Shown here: in pieces, positions 1-7,895 of the stretch
Numbering within the stretch: the first letter of the stretch is position 1
Layout of the letters: the number at the start of each line of letters is the position of its first letter
Assembly: GCA_002411015.1 (NCBI GenBank)
Contig: DHPY01000035.1
Span: 19,395-83,394, forward strand
DNA: 64,000 nucleotides
DNA from: Armatimonadetes bacterium UBA5352
GTDB taxonomy: Bacteria; Armatimonadota; Zipacnadia; Zipacnadales; UBA5352
Reading direction: 5' to 3'
Position numbers and translations under genes: made by a program
The notes under the pieces: generated by a model
Seen by the model: the letters and a program-made list of their open reading frames with translations, nothing else
What the model was told of the DNA's origin: nothing
Database searches by the model: none

Positions 1-56
1 CCCCCCCCCCCCCCCCCCTCCCCCCCCCCCCCCGCCCCCCCAAAAAAAAAAAAAAA
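1..56. repeat. C-run followed by A-run at the window edge
   Basis: Bases 1-41 are C apart from one T and one G, and 42-56 are all A. This is low-complexity sequence with no coding content. At the very start of a window it looks like a contig end or an assembly artefact rather than biology. From 57 to 289 I see no gene, only a weak hairpin (CGCCGC at 251-256 against GCGGCG at 264-269) just before the first ribosome binding site. Confidence 0.8.
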
Positions 57-289
57 GGGAGGGGCGGCCCCTCCACGGCACGGCAACCACGCGGCCCCTT
101 TCTCAGCCACTGCAACGGTCCTGCTTGTTGCTTCTGAAGGAGGGATCGTGGATCGGTGAAGGAATTGCGGTGGTCGGCGGGAAGTAACAGGCTGAGAATA
201 CCCCGGGAGCGGGCGGGCGACCTCCGCCGCCTCTTCTGAGATGATACTGACGCCGCCCGAGATGCGGCGACTGCATGGGAGGATGGACA

Positions 290-1237
290 ATGTACAGCGA
301 CAGGCACTGGCGCGACATGATGGACCTTGGGATCGTGCACTTCATGGCGTATCCCGTTATCCGCGACGAAGACCCCCAGGCGATCCTCGAAAGCGCGACG
401 AAGATCGCTCTCGACGACTTCTTCTCCGTCATCGAGGTCCGCCCGACGCAGCACCCGGAGGTCCTTGAGGGCCTCAAGAAGCTCGCGATGACCGGCCACA
501 TCAAGATCGGCATCGGCGCGCAGCCGCCGCTGCTCATCGGCAAGCTCAACATCAACTCGCTGGACCAGGCCGAGCGGCAGAAGGCCGTGGACGCGGTGAA
601 GCAGGGCGTGGACCAGGCCTACGAGCTTGGCGCGCGCATCGTCGCATTCCTCTCCGGCCCGGACAACGCGGAGGACCGCGACAGCGCCATGTCCGCGCTC
701 GTGGACTCGTGCGTTGAGCTGTGCGAGTACTCGAAGAGTAAGGCCGGCGACGGCGAGCCGGTGTGGCTGTCGCTCGAGCAGTTCGATGACGACGTCGACA
801 AGTGCTCGCTGATCGGCCCCACCCCTCGCACCGTTGAGCTGTGCGAGCGCGTGAAGGCGAAGGTCAGCAACTTCGGGATCACCCAGGACCTCTCGCACAT
901 GCCGCTGCTGCGAGAGAACGCGCAGGAGATGCTCGCGCCGACCGTGGATCACCTCATCCACGTGCACGTGGGCAACGCCGCCATGGCCGACAAGGAGCAT
1001 GCGGCCTACGGCGACAAGCACCCCGGATTCGGCTATCCCGGCAGCGAGAACGACGTCGAGGACCTCGCGCGGTTCCTGGAGACCCTCATCTACGTCGGCT
1101 ACTTCGACAAGGAGCTCCCGACCCCGAAGCCGATCGTGACCTTCGAAGTCGCGCCCACCGGCGATGAGGACCCCGATCTGCTGATCGCAGGCACCAAGCG
1201 TGTCTTCAAGCAGGCATGGTCGATGCTCGGAGCCTGA
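290..1237 (+). CDS. Sugar phosphate isomerase/epimerase-like TIM-barrel protein
   Basis: A cytoplasmic protein of 315 residues resembling the AP-endonuclease-2/xylose-isomerase-like TIM-barrel superfamily. Family members isomerise or epimerise sugars and related polyols using a divalent metal; the substrate here is unknown. Putative metal-site segments are SLEQFDDD in the middle, the HVHVGNA segment and FEVAP near the C-terminus. The start is the ATG at 290 because GGGAGG lies at 277-282; an in-frame ATG at 275 overlaps that ribosome binding site. It is the first gene of a same-strand run with glycerate kinase, a second TIM-barrel isomerase and xylulokinase, which supports a role in sugar or sugar-acid breakdown. 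Confidence 0.75.
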   Translation: MYSDRHWRDMMDLGIVHFMAYPVIRDEDPQAILESATKIALDDFFSVIEVRPTQHPEVLEGLKKLAMTGHIKIGIGAQPPLLIGKLNINSLDQAERQKAVDAVKQGVDQAYELGARIVAFLSGPDNAEDRDSAMSALVDSCVELCEYSKSKAGDGEPVWLSLEQFDDDVDKCSLIGPTPRTVELCERVKAKVSNFGITQDLSHMPLLRENAQEMLAPTVDHLIHVHVGNAAMADKEHAAYGDKHPGFGYPGSENDVEDLARFLETLIYVGYFDKELPTPKPIVTFEVAPTGDEDPDLLIAGTKRVFKQAWSMLGA

Positions 1238-1335
1238 CGGGCCCACCGTAGTATGCGTCCCCAACACGGCGCAATCACCGCGACAGCCGCGCTCAGTCAG
1301 GCGGCTGCCGCGGCCGAACGGGTAGGTTTTGTCTG

Positions 1336-2490
1336 TTGAAGATCGTGATCGCGCCTGACTCATTCAAGGGCTCCCTCACCGCCCTCGAGGTCTGTGAAGC
1401 CGCGGCCCGGGGGATCGGGAGCATCTCTCCCGAGATCGAGACTGTGCAGGTTCCCATGGCCGATGGCGGCGAGGGCACGGTGCAGTCGCTCGTGGATGCC
1501 ACGGGCGGCACGCTGGTCACCGAGACCGTCACGGGCCCTCTGGGGGAGCCGGTTGAGGCCATCTACGGCCTGCTCGGCGATGGCGAGAGCGCGGTCATCG
1601 AGATGGCCGCCGCCTCCGGGCTGCCGCTCGTCCCCGATGCGCAGCGCAATCCGCTCAAGACCACCACCTTCGGCACCGGTGAGTTGATCGCGGCGGCCCT
1701 CGACCATGGCCGGCGCAAGCTGATCGTGGGGATCGGCGGCAGCGCGACCACCGACGCGGGTGTCGGGATGGCCCAAGCGCTGGGTGTGCGGTTCCTTGAT
1801 GAGAGCGGCGAGCCGGTGGGCTTCGGAGGAGCGGAACTCGCGCGCATCGCCACCATCGAGATGTCGGGCGCCGATCCGCGCCTGCGGGACACTGAGATCC
1901 GCGTGGCCTGCGACGTGGACAACCCGCTCTACGGCGAGCGGGGCGCGGCATATGTTTACGGGCCGCAGAAGGGCGCCTCGCCGGACGATGTGCGGGTCCT
2001 CGACGCGAACCTGCGCCACGTCGCCGACGTGATCCAGCGCGATCTCGGCCTTGATGTGCGCGATCTCCCCGGTGCAGGGGCGGCGGGCGGCCTTGGAGCC
2101 GGCCTCGTCGCCTTCTGCGGCGCAAGCCTCGAGCCGGGCGTGGAGATCGTGATAGACGCAGTAGATCTGCCGGGATCGATGAAGGGCGCCGATATGTGCA
2201 TAACCGGCGAGGGCGCAATCGACAGCCAGACAGCCTTCGGCAAGACGCCCGCGGGTGTCACGGCGGTGGCGCGGCGCGAGGGGGTGCCGGTCATTGCGAT
2301 CGCCGGCGGGGTCGCCTTCGACGCAGTAAGCCTGCACGAACGCGGCTTCCATGCGCTCGCATCCATCCTGAACCGCCCCATGAGCCTCGCGGAGGCGATG
2401 GAGCCGGAGCGGGCGCGGGAGATGATAGCTTTCACCGCCGGACAGATGGTCCGCTGTTTCCTTGCAGGGCGAGCCGCGAGCGCGCACTGA
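1336..2490 (+). CDS. Glycerate kinase (glycerate 2-kinase type)
   Basis: Glycerate kinase family 1 (PF02595), 384 residues, the usual family length. It phosphorylates D-glycerate, feeding sugar-acid or glyoxylate breakdown into lower glycolysis. Visible family motifs are APDSFKGSL near residue 6, MADGGEGT near 43, GGSATTDAG near 134, GAAGGLGAGL near 250 and TGEGAIDSQ near 289. The start is a TTG at 1336, which gives the canonical MKIVIAPDSFKG N-terminus; its ribosome binding site is weak. The gene lies about 100 bp after the first isomerase and just before a second one, so the three are probably co-expressed. Confidence 0.92.
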   Translation: MKIVIAPDSFKGSLTALEVCEAAARGIGSISPEIETVQVPMADGGEGTVQSLVDATGGTLVTETVTGPLGEPVEAIYGLLGDGESAVIEMAAASGLPLVPDAQRNPLKTTTFGTGELIAAALDHGRRKLIVGIGGSATTDAGVGMAQALGVRFLDESGEPVGFGGAELARIATIEMSGADPRLRDTEIRVACDVDNPLYGERGAAYVYGPQKGASPDDVRVLDANLRHVADVIQRDLGLDVRDLPGAGAAGGLGAGLVAFCGASLEPGVEIVIDAVDLPGSMKGADMCITGEGAIDSQTAFGKTPAGVTAVARREGVPVIAIAGGVAFDAVSLHERGFHALASILNRPMSLAEAMEPERAREMIAFTAGQMVRCFLAGRAASAH

Positions 2491-2515
2491 GACCTCTCAC
2501 CAGGAGATGAATGAG

Positions 2516-3352
2516 ATGCAGGTCGGCATGCTGACCGCACGGCACCGCAACGACACGATGGACACGGTCGTCAACTTCGCCGTCGAGGCGGGCTTCGACT
2601 GCCTCGAGGTGGAGATTCGCCCCGGCTGCGCGCATCTGAGCGTGGACATGGACGCGGCGCAGGCTGCCGACATCGTGGCGCAGGTCCGCGATGCGGGCCT
2701 GGAGATCTCACAGATGTCCTGCTTTGTGGACATCAGCGCCGCGGATGAGGCCACCCGCGCGGCGAACCAGGACGCCATGCGCGCGGCGGTGGAACTTGCA
2801 TCGGCCAATGGCGTGCAGAACGTCGGCTGCCTCGCCGGCCTGCCCTGCGGGACGATGTCACGCGATGAGACGATCGACCAGATCGCGGCGCCCTTCTACA
2901 ACGAACTGTGCCCCATCGCCGCCGACCACGGCGTGCGTTTCGCAATGGAGAACTGGTTCGCCACCAACATCATGCACCTCGGGCATTTCGAGCGGATCTT
3001 CGACGCGGTGCCGCATGGGAACTTTGGCCTCAACTTCGACCCGTCTCACCTGTATCACCAGCAGATCGACCACCTGCGCGCGGTGGAGGTCTTCTCCGAG
3101 CGCATCTTCCACTCGCACGCAAAGGACACCGAGATCGTCCGCCACAAGCTCGAGTGGTTCGGCAATCGCGATGAGCGCACGTGGTGGCGCTACGTCATCC
3201 CGGGCTACGGGGAGCTCGACTGGGGCGTCTACATCGCGCGGCTGCGCGACAACGGCTTCGATGGCACGCTGAGCATCGAGCACGAGGACCGCGCCATGGG
3301 CCGCGAAGAGGGCTTCATCAAGGGCTGCAACTTCCTGAGGATCTACGCCTGA
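2516..3352 (+). CDS. Sugar phosphate isomerase/epimerase (xylose isomerase-like TIM barrel)
   Basis: A 278-residue protein of the AP_endonuc_2 superfamily. Candidate metal and substrate residues lie in FAMENWF (mid-protein), NFDPSHL, HSHAKDTE and SIEHED near the C-terminus; the Glu, Asp, His and Glu in these blocks are the usual metal ligands of the fold. The start chosen is the ATG at 2516, which has AGGAG at 2502-2506 with good spacing; the in-frame ATG at 2507 abuts that site. The substrate is unknown. Its position after glycerate kinase and before xylulokinase suggests a ketose/aldose or hydroxy-acid isomerisation step. Confidence 0.82.
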   Translation: MQVGMLTARHRNDTMDTVVNFAVEAGFDCLEVEIRPGCAHLSVDMDAAQAADIVAQVRDAGLEISQMSCFVDISAADEATRAANQDAMRAAVELASANGVQNVGCLAGLPCGTMSRDETIDQIAAPFYNELCPIAADHGVRFAMENWFATNIMHLGHFERIFDAVPHGNFGLNFDPSHLYHQQIDHLRAVEVFSERIFHSHAKDTEIVRHKLEWFGNRDERTWWRYVIPGYGELDWGVYIARLRDNGFDGTLSIEHEDRAMGREEGFIKGCNFLRIYA

Positions 3353-3406
3353 GGAAGAAGGGCGCACGGAGGGGACGTAACACGGACGCGAGGAGGAGTG
3401 GGTTTC

Positions 3407-3778
3407 ATGCCGGTCGCAATCAGGATAACCGCCGGAGAGGTGGAAGTGCAGGCGGAGCTGAACGACAGCGAGTGCGCGAAAATGATCGCGGATGCGCTGC
3501 CGATCAAGGCCGACGCGGGCACCTGGGGAGAAGAGATCTACTTCAGCATTGATGTGGACTGCTCGGCTGAGGAGATGCGGGCAGTCGTGGACATCGGCGA
3601 CCTCGGCTACTGGCCGCCAGGGTCGGCCTTCTGCATGTTCTTCGGCATGACGCCGATGAGCACCGCAACTGAGATCCGACCGGCCAGCCCGGTCACCATC
3701 GTCGGGAGGATGACCGGCGACCTCGAACCGCTGAAGAGCGTCAGGTCGGGTGCGCCGGTCACCATCGAGCGCGCCTGA
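3407..3778 (+). CDS. Cyclophilin-like fold protein (TM1367-like)
   Basis: A small protein of 123 residues matching the cyclophilin-like family typified by Thermotoga TM1367 (PF04126). The diagnostic part is the stretch with GDLGYWPPG followed by FCMFFGMTPMS. Members have the cyclophilin barrel but lack a proven prolyl isomerase role, so the function is unknown. The start is the ATG at 3407, eight bases after AGGAGGAG; a GTG at 3398 overlaps that site. It sits between an isomerase and xylulokinase with only 24 bases to the latter, so it is probably part of the sugar operon. Confidence 0.75.
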   Translation: MPVAIRITAGEVEVQAELNDSECAKMIADALPIKADAGTWGEEIYFSIDVDCSAEEMRAVVDIGDLGYWPPGSAFCMFFGMTPMSTATEIRPASPVTIVGRMTGDLEPLKSVRSGAPVTIERA

Positions 3779-3802
3779 CGCACCGCTTCTCAGGAGGCAT
3801 CC

Positions 3803-5344
3803 ATGGGCTACCTTCTGGGCATCGATGTCGGGACAACCAGCACCCGCGCTCTGCTCATCGCTGAGGACGGCACGGTCGTCGCCAGCCATGCGACGGACTA
3901 CCCGCTCTCCACGCCGCGGCCCAACTGGGCGGAGCAGGACCCGCTCGACTGGTGGGCCGCCGCCTGCGAGAGCACCCGCGCCGCACTGGTGCACTCCGGC
4001 GTGGACGGCGGCGAAGTCGCGGCGGTCGGCCTGTCCGGGCAGATGCATGGCTCGGTCTTCCTCGATGGCAACGACGAGGTCATCCGTCCGGCGATCCTCT
4101 GGTGCGACCAGCGCACCATGCGGCAGTGCGCCGCTATCACCGAGACGGTGGGCGAGCGCGACGTCATCGCGGAGACGCTCAACCCGGTGCTGACGGGCTT
4201 CACCGCGCCGAAGATCATCTGGCTGCGCGATGAGGAGCCGCGGAACTACGCGCGCGTGCGGAGGGTGCTGCTGCCCAAGGACTACGTGCGCCTGCGGCTG
4301 ACCGGGGAGTACGCCACCGAGGTCTCCGACGCGTCGGGGACGTCGCTGCTGAACGTGCCCGAGCGGCGCTGGTCGGATCTCATGCTCGACCGGCTGGAGA
4401 TCCCGCGCGAGTGGCTGCCGGAGGTCTACGAGTCGCCGGAGGTCACGGGCACGATCAGCTCTCAAGCGGCCGCCGAGACGGGCCTCGCGGCGGGCACGCC
4501 GGTCGTGGGCGGCGGCGGGGACCAGGCCGCGGGCGCGGTCGGCAACGGCATCGTGCGCAGCGGCGTGGTCTCCGTGAGCACCGGCACATCCGGAGTGGTC
4601 TTCGCGCACCTGGAAGAGCCCGTCATGGATGAGAAGCTGCGCACGCACACGTTCTGCCACGCGGTGCCGGGCAAGTGGCACGTGATGGGGGTCATGCTCT
4701 CCGCTGGCGGGTCGCTGCGCTGGATGCGCGACACACTGTGCGGCGCGGAGATGGAGGTTGCGCGCGGGCTGGGCATGGACCCGTATGAGGTGATGACCGG
4801 GGAGGCCGCGGGGGCTCCGATCGGGAGCGAAGGGCTCATCTTCCTGCCCTACCTCACCGGAGAGCGCGTGCCACACCCCGACCCGAACGCGCGCGGCGTC
4901 TTCTTCGGCCTGAGCCTGCGGCACAGCAAGGCGCACATGATCCGAGCGGTGCTTGAGGGCGTGGCATACGGGCTGCGCGACTCCTTCGAGATCATCGAGG
5001 CGATGGGCGTGGGGATCGCGGAGGTGCGAGCCTCCGGCGGAGGCGCACGCAGCGAGCTGTGGCGGCAGATCCAGACGGACGTGACCGGCTACCCGCACAG
5101 CACGGTCAACGTCGACGAGGGGCCGGCCTACGGAGCGGCGCTGCTCGCGGCGGTCGCGGCAGGGACCTTCGGCAGCGTAGAGGATGCCTGCGCGACAACC
5201 ATCCGTGTGGTGGATGCGCCCGTGGTCGATGCGGACGATCACGCGCTGTACACGAGATGGCACCGGCTCTATCAGCAGCTCTACCCGCGGCTGGAGGGGC
5301 AGTTTGCCGCCGCCGCGAAGTTGGTGGAGGAGAGTTCACAGTGA
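3803..5344 (+). CDS. xylB: Xylulokinase, FGGY family carbohydrate kinase
   Basis: Phosphorylates D-xylulose (or a close ketose) with ATP to give the 5-phosphate for the pentose phosphate pathway. At 513 residues it has FGGY-family length. The N-terminal FGGY domain starts with IDVGTTSTRALLI and includes GLSGQMHG. The C-terminal domain carries GGGGDQAAGAVGNG, the family stretch TGERVPHPDPNARG, and ASGGGARSELWRQI. The start ATG has AGGAGG about six bases upstream. It closes a run of isomerases and glycerate kinase. The exact sugar is inferred; closely related FGGY kinases act on other ketoses. Confidence 0.88.
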   Translation: MGYLLGIDVGTTSTRALLIAEDGTVVASHATDYPLSTPRPNWAEQDPLDWWAAACESTRAALVHSGVDGGEVAAVGLSGQMHGSVFLDGNDEVIRPAILWCDQRTMRQCAAITETVGERDVIAETLNPVLTGFTAPKIIWLRDEEPRNYARVRRVLLPKDYVRLRLTGEYATEVSDASGTSLLNVPERRWSDLMLDRLEIPREWLPEVYESPEVTGTISSQAAAETGLAAGTPVVGGGGDQAAGAVGNGIVRSGVVSVSTGTSGVVFAHLEEPVMDEKLRTHTFCHAVPGKWHVMGVMLSAGGSLRWMRDTLCGAEMEVARGLGMDPYEVMTGEAAGAPIGSEGLIFLPYLTGERVPHPDPNARGVFFGLSLRHSKAHMIRAVLEGVAYGLRDSFEIIEAMGVGIAEVRASGGGARSELWRQIQTDVTGYPHSTVNVDEGPAYGAALLAAVAAGTFGSVEDACATTIRVVDAPVVDADDHALYTRWHRLYQQLYPRLEGQFAAAAKLVEESSQ

Positions 5345-5401
5345 CCGGGGAATAGCCCCCTCAAGAGGCTCTCAAGCGCCTGAAGGCCGTTTGCCGTAGG
5401 T

Positions 5402-5430
5402 TTGACACGACGCAGGGGCTCTTGTATAAT
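5402..5430 (+). promoter_or_regulatory. Perfect consensus sigma-70 promoter
   Basis: TTGACA at 5402-5407 and TATAAT at 5425-5430 are separated by exactly 17 bases, the full housekeeping consensus. Transcription should begin near 5437, leaving an untranslated leader of about 90 bases before the response regulator at 5529. It indicates strong constitutive expression of that gene, separate from the sugar operon upstream. Confidence 0.9.
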
Positions 5431-5528
5431 CCACGCACACTGGATGTGCCGAGTCGTGTCACTGGCGTGTCCTGTGCGATGAATGATGCGTCCGGGGCAT
5501 GTGAAGCCCGCGGAGGGAGCGGCTGTAG

Positions 5529-5951
5529 ATGGCGAAGAAAATCCTGGTCGTGGATGATGAGCGGCACATCGTTCGCCTCGTCGAGGTCAATCTCACCCGT
5601 GCCGGGTATGAGATCGCAACGGCCTACGACGGCATTGAGGCACTCGAGAAGGTCAAGTCAGAGAAGCCGGATATGATCGTGCTTGACGTCATGATGCCGC
5701 GGATGGATGGTTTTGAGGTCCTAAAGCGGCTGCAGGCGGATGCGAGCACTCAGGACATCCCTGTGATCATGCTGACGGCGAAGGCGCAGGACGCGGATAT
5801 CTTCCGCGGCTGGTCGTCGGGCGTCAGCTCCTACCTCACCAAGCCGTTCAATCCGCGCGAACTGCTGACGTTCGTCGAGCGCATCTTCCAGAGCCTCGAC
5901 GATCGCGGTCCGAGTGGCCCCGACGACGGCGAGACCGTCTGGGAGATCTAA
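5529..5951 (+). CDS. Single-domain response regulator (CheY-like)
   Basis: A receiver domain with almost nothing after it, 140 residues. The acidic pair D9/D10, phospho-acceptor D53 in VLDVMMP, T83 in MLTAK and K105 in YLTKPFNP are all present, so it should be phosphorylatable. There is no DNA-binding output domain, so it probably works by protein contact or as a phosphorelay intermediate. The ATG at 5529 follows a purine-rich GGAGGGAG site. It is transcribed alone from a perfect sigma-70 promoter and ends at a strong terminator. No histidine kinase is adjacent. The related receiver at 21562 also carries a GW-GV insertion motif between strands 4 and 5. Confidence 0.9.
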   Translation: MAKKILVVDDERHIVRLVEVNLTRAGYEIATAYDGIEALEKVKSEKPDMIVLDVMMPRMDGFEVLKRLQADASTQDIPVIMLTAKAQDADIFRGWSSGVSSYLTKPFNPRELLTFVERIFQSLDDRGPSGPDDGETVWEI

Positions 5952-5978
5952 GGCGGCCCCGCCCACACCGCAATCAGA

Positions 5979-6010
5979 AGAGCCCGCGACCATCGCCGCG
6001 GGCTCTTTTT
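5979..6010 (+). terminator. Rho-independent terminator of the response regulator
   Basis: AGAGCCCGCG at 5979-5988 pairs perfectly with CGCGGGCTCT at 5997-6006 (10 bp stem, 8-base loop), followed by a run of T to 6010. It lies 28 bases after the response regulator stop. It separates that gene from the convergent sulfur operon and may also act in the other direction. Confidence 0.88.
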
Positions 6011-6060
6011 GCTGCGTGTCTCAGGTTGTGGGAGGCGCTTCTGCCGCCGCACCCTACCTC

Positions 6061-6468
6061 TCAGAAGTGGATGCTCATGGCGCGCGGCGGGCAGACCGGA
6101 ACGCAGATCCCGCACGCGACGCACTGCTCGGCGTCGAAGATCACCTCGCGGCTGTCCAGATCCAGCGCAAGTGCACCGGTCGGGCAGACTACCACGCAGG
6201 CGCCGCAGTGCGTGCAACGCGCATCATCGCGCGTCACGTCCTTGTCCAGCGGCCGGACGCGCACGCCCTGCTCGCGCATCCACTCGACAGCGGCTTCTAT
6301 GCTCTGCGGCTCGCCCTCGAGGCCGAGCACCATCAGGCCTTCCTGATCCTGCGTGATGTTCGCGCGCAGGATGTTGAAGCTCAAGTGATAGCGCTGAATT
6401 GCTGTGGAGATGACCGGCTGATCCAGCAGCTTCTTCGGGAAGTGAAGCACGATCCTGCTCTCAGCCAT
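6061..6468 (-). CDS. NIL domain plus 4Fe-4S ferredoxin (partner of homocysteine synthesis protein)
   Basis: A 135-residue protein with an N-terminal NIL domain (about residues 1-75, ferredoxin-like fold often found beside methionine transport or synthesis proteins) and two 4Fe-4S motifs, CTHCGACVVVCPTGAL and CVACGICVPVCPPRAM. In methanogens this architecture is the electron-transfer partner of DUF39, and together they make homocysteine from aspartate semialdehyde and a sulfur donor. Here it follows the DUF39 gene directly. The ATG at 6468 is one base after the upstream stop and has GAGGAAGG about ten bases before it; a GTG at 6477 is a weaker alternative. Translational coupling is likely. Confidence 0.85.
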   Translation of the reverse strand: MAESRIVLHFPKKLLDQPVISTAIQRYHLSFNILRANITQDQEGLMVLGLEGEPQSIEAAVEWMREQGVRVRPLDKDVTRDDARCTHCGACVVVCPTGALALDLDSREVIFDAEQCVACGICVPVCPPRAMSIHF

Positions 6469-6469
6469 C

Positions 6470-7687
6470 TCACTCACAGCCTTCCTCTTCGACCGGCCGG
6501 TTGTTGAACATCTTGAAGCCCGGGCTGTCGCTCGGCCCCGGGAATGCCTGGACCGGCTCAGTGAGCAGGAACTTGCCGCTCTGCACCCAGCTCTTCAGTT
6601 CGCCCGCGATCTCCCGCGCGCGCACGTAGCTCGAGAGCGGCGTCGTCGGCACCGTCCGGCCCTCAAGCTCGATCGAGCCGCTCTTGAGTTCGGCGTAGGA
6701 GACACGCCGCAGCGGTGCGCCCTCGTTCAGCCCGTAGTTGCGGCTGTAGTCGGTAACCGGCGCCACAATGTCGGCGTCGCTCACGCCGGTGAACGCCGCC
6801 ATCTCCTCATCGAGGATCGGGATGGCGGTGCCAATCCCGAGCGCCAGCGATACGCCGTAGCCAAGGAAGCTCACGCCGACGACGTAGCGCGGGTCCATCT
6901 GCTTGAGGTCGCCGATGGTTCCGAGCGTCGCCGCGCCACCCTTCGGCACGCCTCCGTCGGTGCGCTCACCAGTCGGGTCGTGCTGCGTACCCTGCCAGTA
7001 GACGAAGCCCTGTGCGCCGCCGATGAAGATGCGAGTGCCGATCCCGATCGTGCGCTGGTATGGGTCATTCAGCAGCGGGCTGAGCTGCCCCGCGGAGCAG
7101 TAGTTCGCGCTCCCGAGGTCCTTCTTCACCACGCCCATGTAGGTGTATATGTCGCGGTCGCTGAACTGGTTGACCGCCACGTTGTAGTTCTGATAGCTGT
7201 TGCGCGGGTTGAGCATGTAGGCCTCGTTCAGATCGCGGATATTGAGCCAGCTGTCAAGCTCCTTCCGCGGGTAGCAGTCGGTCCCGTAGGCGGCTGCGCG
7301 CAGGCGCACGTCGTGCCCCGCCACGAGGTCGTGGATGACATGCGCGCCGCCGTAGCTGAAGAGCCCGGGGTGCTCGCGGTTGAGCGGATCGCCCTCCGCG
7401 ACGGCCGTGGCGCCGATGTACATGTCCACGGCGGCCAGCCCGCACTCGACGCGGACGTCGTTGATCCACGCCTGGGTGATCTTCATGCGCGGGGTGGTGT
7501 GGCCGACGTTGATGACCGCGCCCGACGAGCACATCGGTCCGAAGGTCCCGGTGGTCACCACGTCTATCTTCTGCGCCGCCTCCGCGGGGCCGAGGTCGGC
7601 GACGATCCCGACCATCTCCTCAGCAGTGACGACCACCACATCGCCGCTGCGTATCTTTGCGTTGATCTCCTCATACGTCTTCGCCAC
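6470..7687 (-). CDS. Homocysteine biosynthesis protein, HcyBio/DUF39 (L-aspartate semialdehyde sulfurtransferase)
   Basis: A DUF39 (PF01837) protein of 405 residues. In methanogens DUF39 proteins with a NIL-ferredoxin convert L-aspartate semialdehyde to homocysteine, bypassing O-acyl-homoserine. Conserved-looking cysteines lie at C53 (TFGPMCSSG) and C138 (GTDCYPRKE); the family is reported to use two conserved cysteines. Other family stretches include SYGGAHVIHDL and GTRIFIGGAQGFVYWQGTQH. The start is a GTG at 7687. Upstream on the same strand are a 49-codon Met-rich frame and cysteine synthase, so the operon appears devoted to reduced-sulfur assimilation. Bacterial use of this route is known in some anaerobes; I infer it here. 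Confidence 0.87.
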   Translation of the reverse strand: MAKTYEEINAKIRSGDVVVVTAEEMVGIVADLGPAEAAQKIDVVTTGTFGPMCSSGAVINVGHTTPRMKITQAWINDVRVECGLAAVDMYIGATAVAEGDPLNREHPGLFSYGGAHVIHDLVAGHDVRLRAAAYGTDCYPRKELDSWLNIRDLNEAYMLNPRNSYQNYNVAVNQFSDRDIYTYMGVVKKDLGSANYCSAGQLSPLLNDPYQRTIGIGTRIFIGGAQGFVYWQGTQHDPTGERTDGGVPKGGAATLGTIGDLKQMDPRYVVGVSFLGYGVSLALGIGTAIPILDEEMAAFTGVSDADIVAPVTDYSRNYGLNEGAPLRRVSYAELKSGSIELEGRTVPTTPLSSYVRAREIAGELKSWVQSGKFLLTEPVQAFPGPSDSPGFKMFNNRPVEEEGCE

Positions 7688-7710
7688 GATGGATCACTCT
7701 CTCCCGGGCA

Positions 7711-7860
7711 CTATCCGCGGCCGGAACGGCGGACGGACGCGCCTGTATGATGATGCTGCTCGCGCACAACATGGCTGCTCTGGCGTCCCGAACCGGGACG
7801 CTGACGCATAGCCATGCGCATCACCACTGGCTTGCGAAGCAGATCGGTGCGTCTACACAT
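7711..7860 (-). CDS. Candidate 49-residue leader peptide with clustered Met codons
   Basis: A short frame between cysteine synthase and the DUF39 gene with an excellent ribosome binding site (AGGAGG, seven bases before the ATG at 7860). It encodes an Arg-rich peptide beginning MCRRTDLLRKP, with three Met codons within five codons (VVMRMAM, residues 14, 16 and 18) and three consecutive His codons later. A perfect 8-bp hairpin lies just after the Met cluster. The stop is 23 bases before the DUF39 start. Because the downstream product feeds methionine synthesis, a translation-based methionine sensor is plausible, but this is inference. It could instead be a small protein or a chance frame. Confidence 0.5.
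   Translation of the reverse strand: MCRRTDLLRKPVVMRMAMRQRPGSGRQSSHVVREQHHHTGASVRRSGRG
7783..7801 (-). promoter_or_regulatory. Perfect hairpin within the leader frame upstream of DUF39
   Basis: GCGTCCCG (7783-7790) and CGGGACGC (7794-7801) form an 8-bp stem with a 3-base loop. On the transcribed strand it begins a few bases after the third Met codon of the small frame, so a ribosome paused there would cover its 5' arm. There is no T-run after it, so it is not a classical terminator. Confidence 0.5.
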
Positions 7861-7895
7861 CGCCGTTCCTCCTCTCAGAGTGCATCAGTTGGCGG

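Noticed and set aside
2858..5263. Very long open frame antisense to the isomerase and xylulokinase genes
   Set aside because: It is opposite genes with clear family motifs and ribosome binding sites; long antisense frames are expected in GC-rich DNA. The same applies to 22626-24080 (-) and 45710-47608 (+).
7688..7895. SAM riboswitch or T-box upstream of the DUF39 gene
   Set aside because: No conserved core of either class was found on the transcribed strand.
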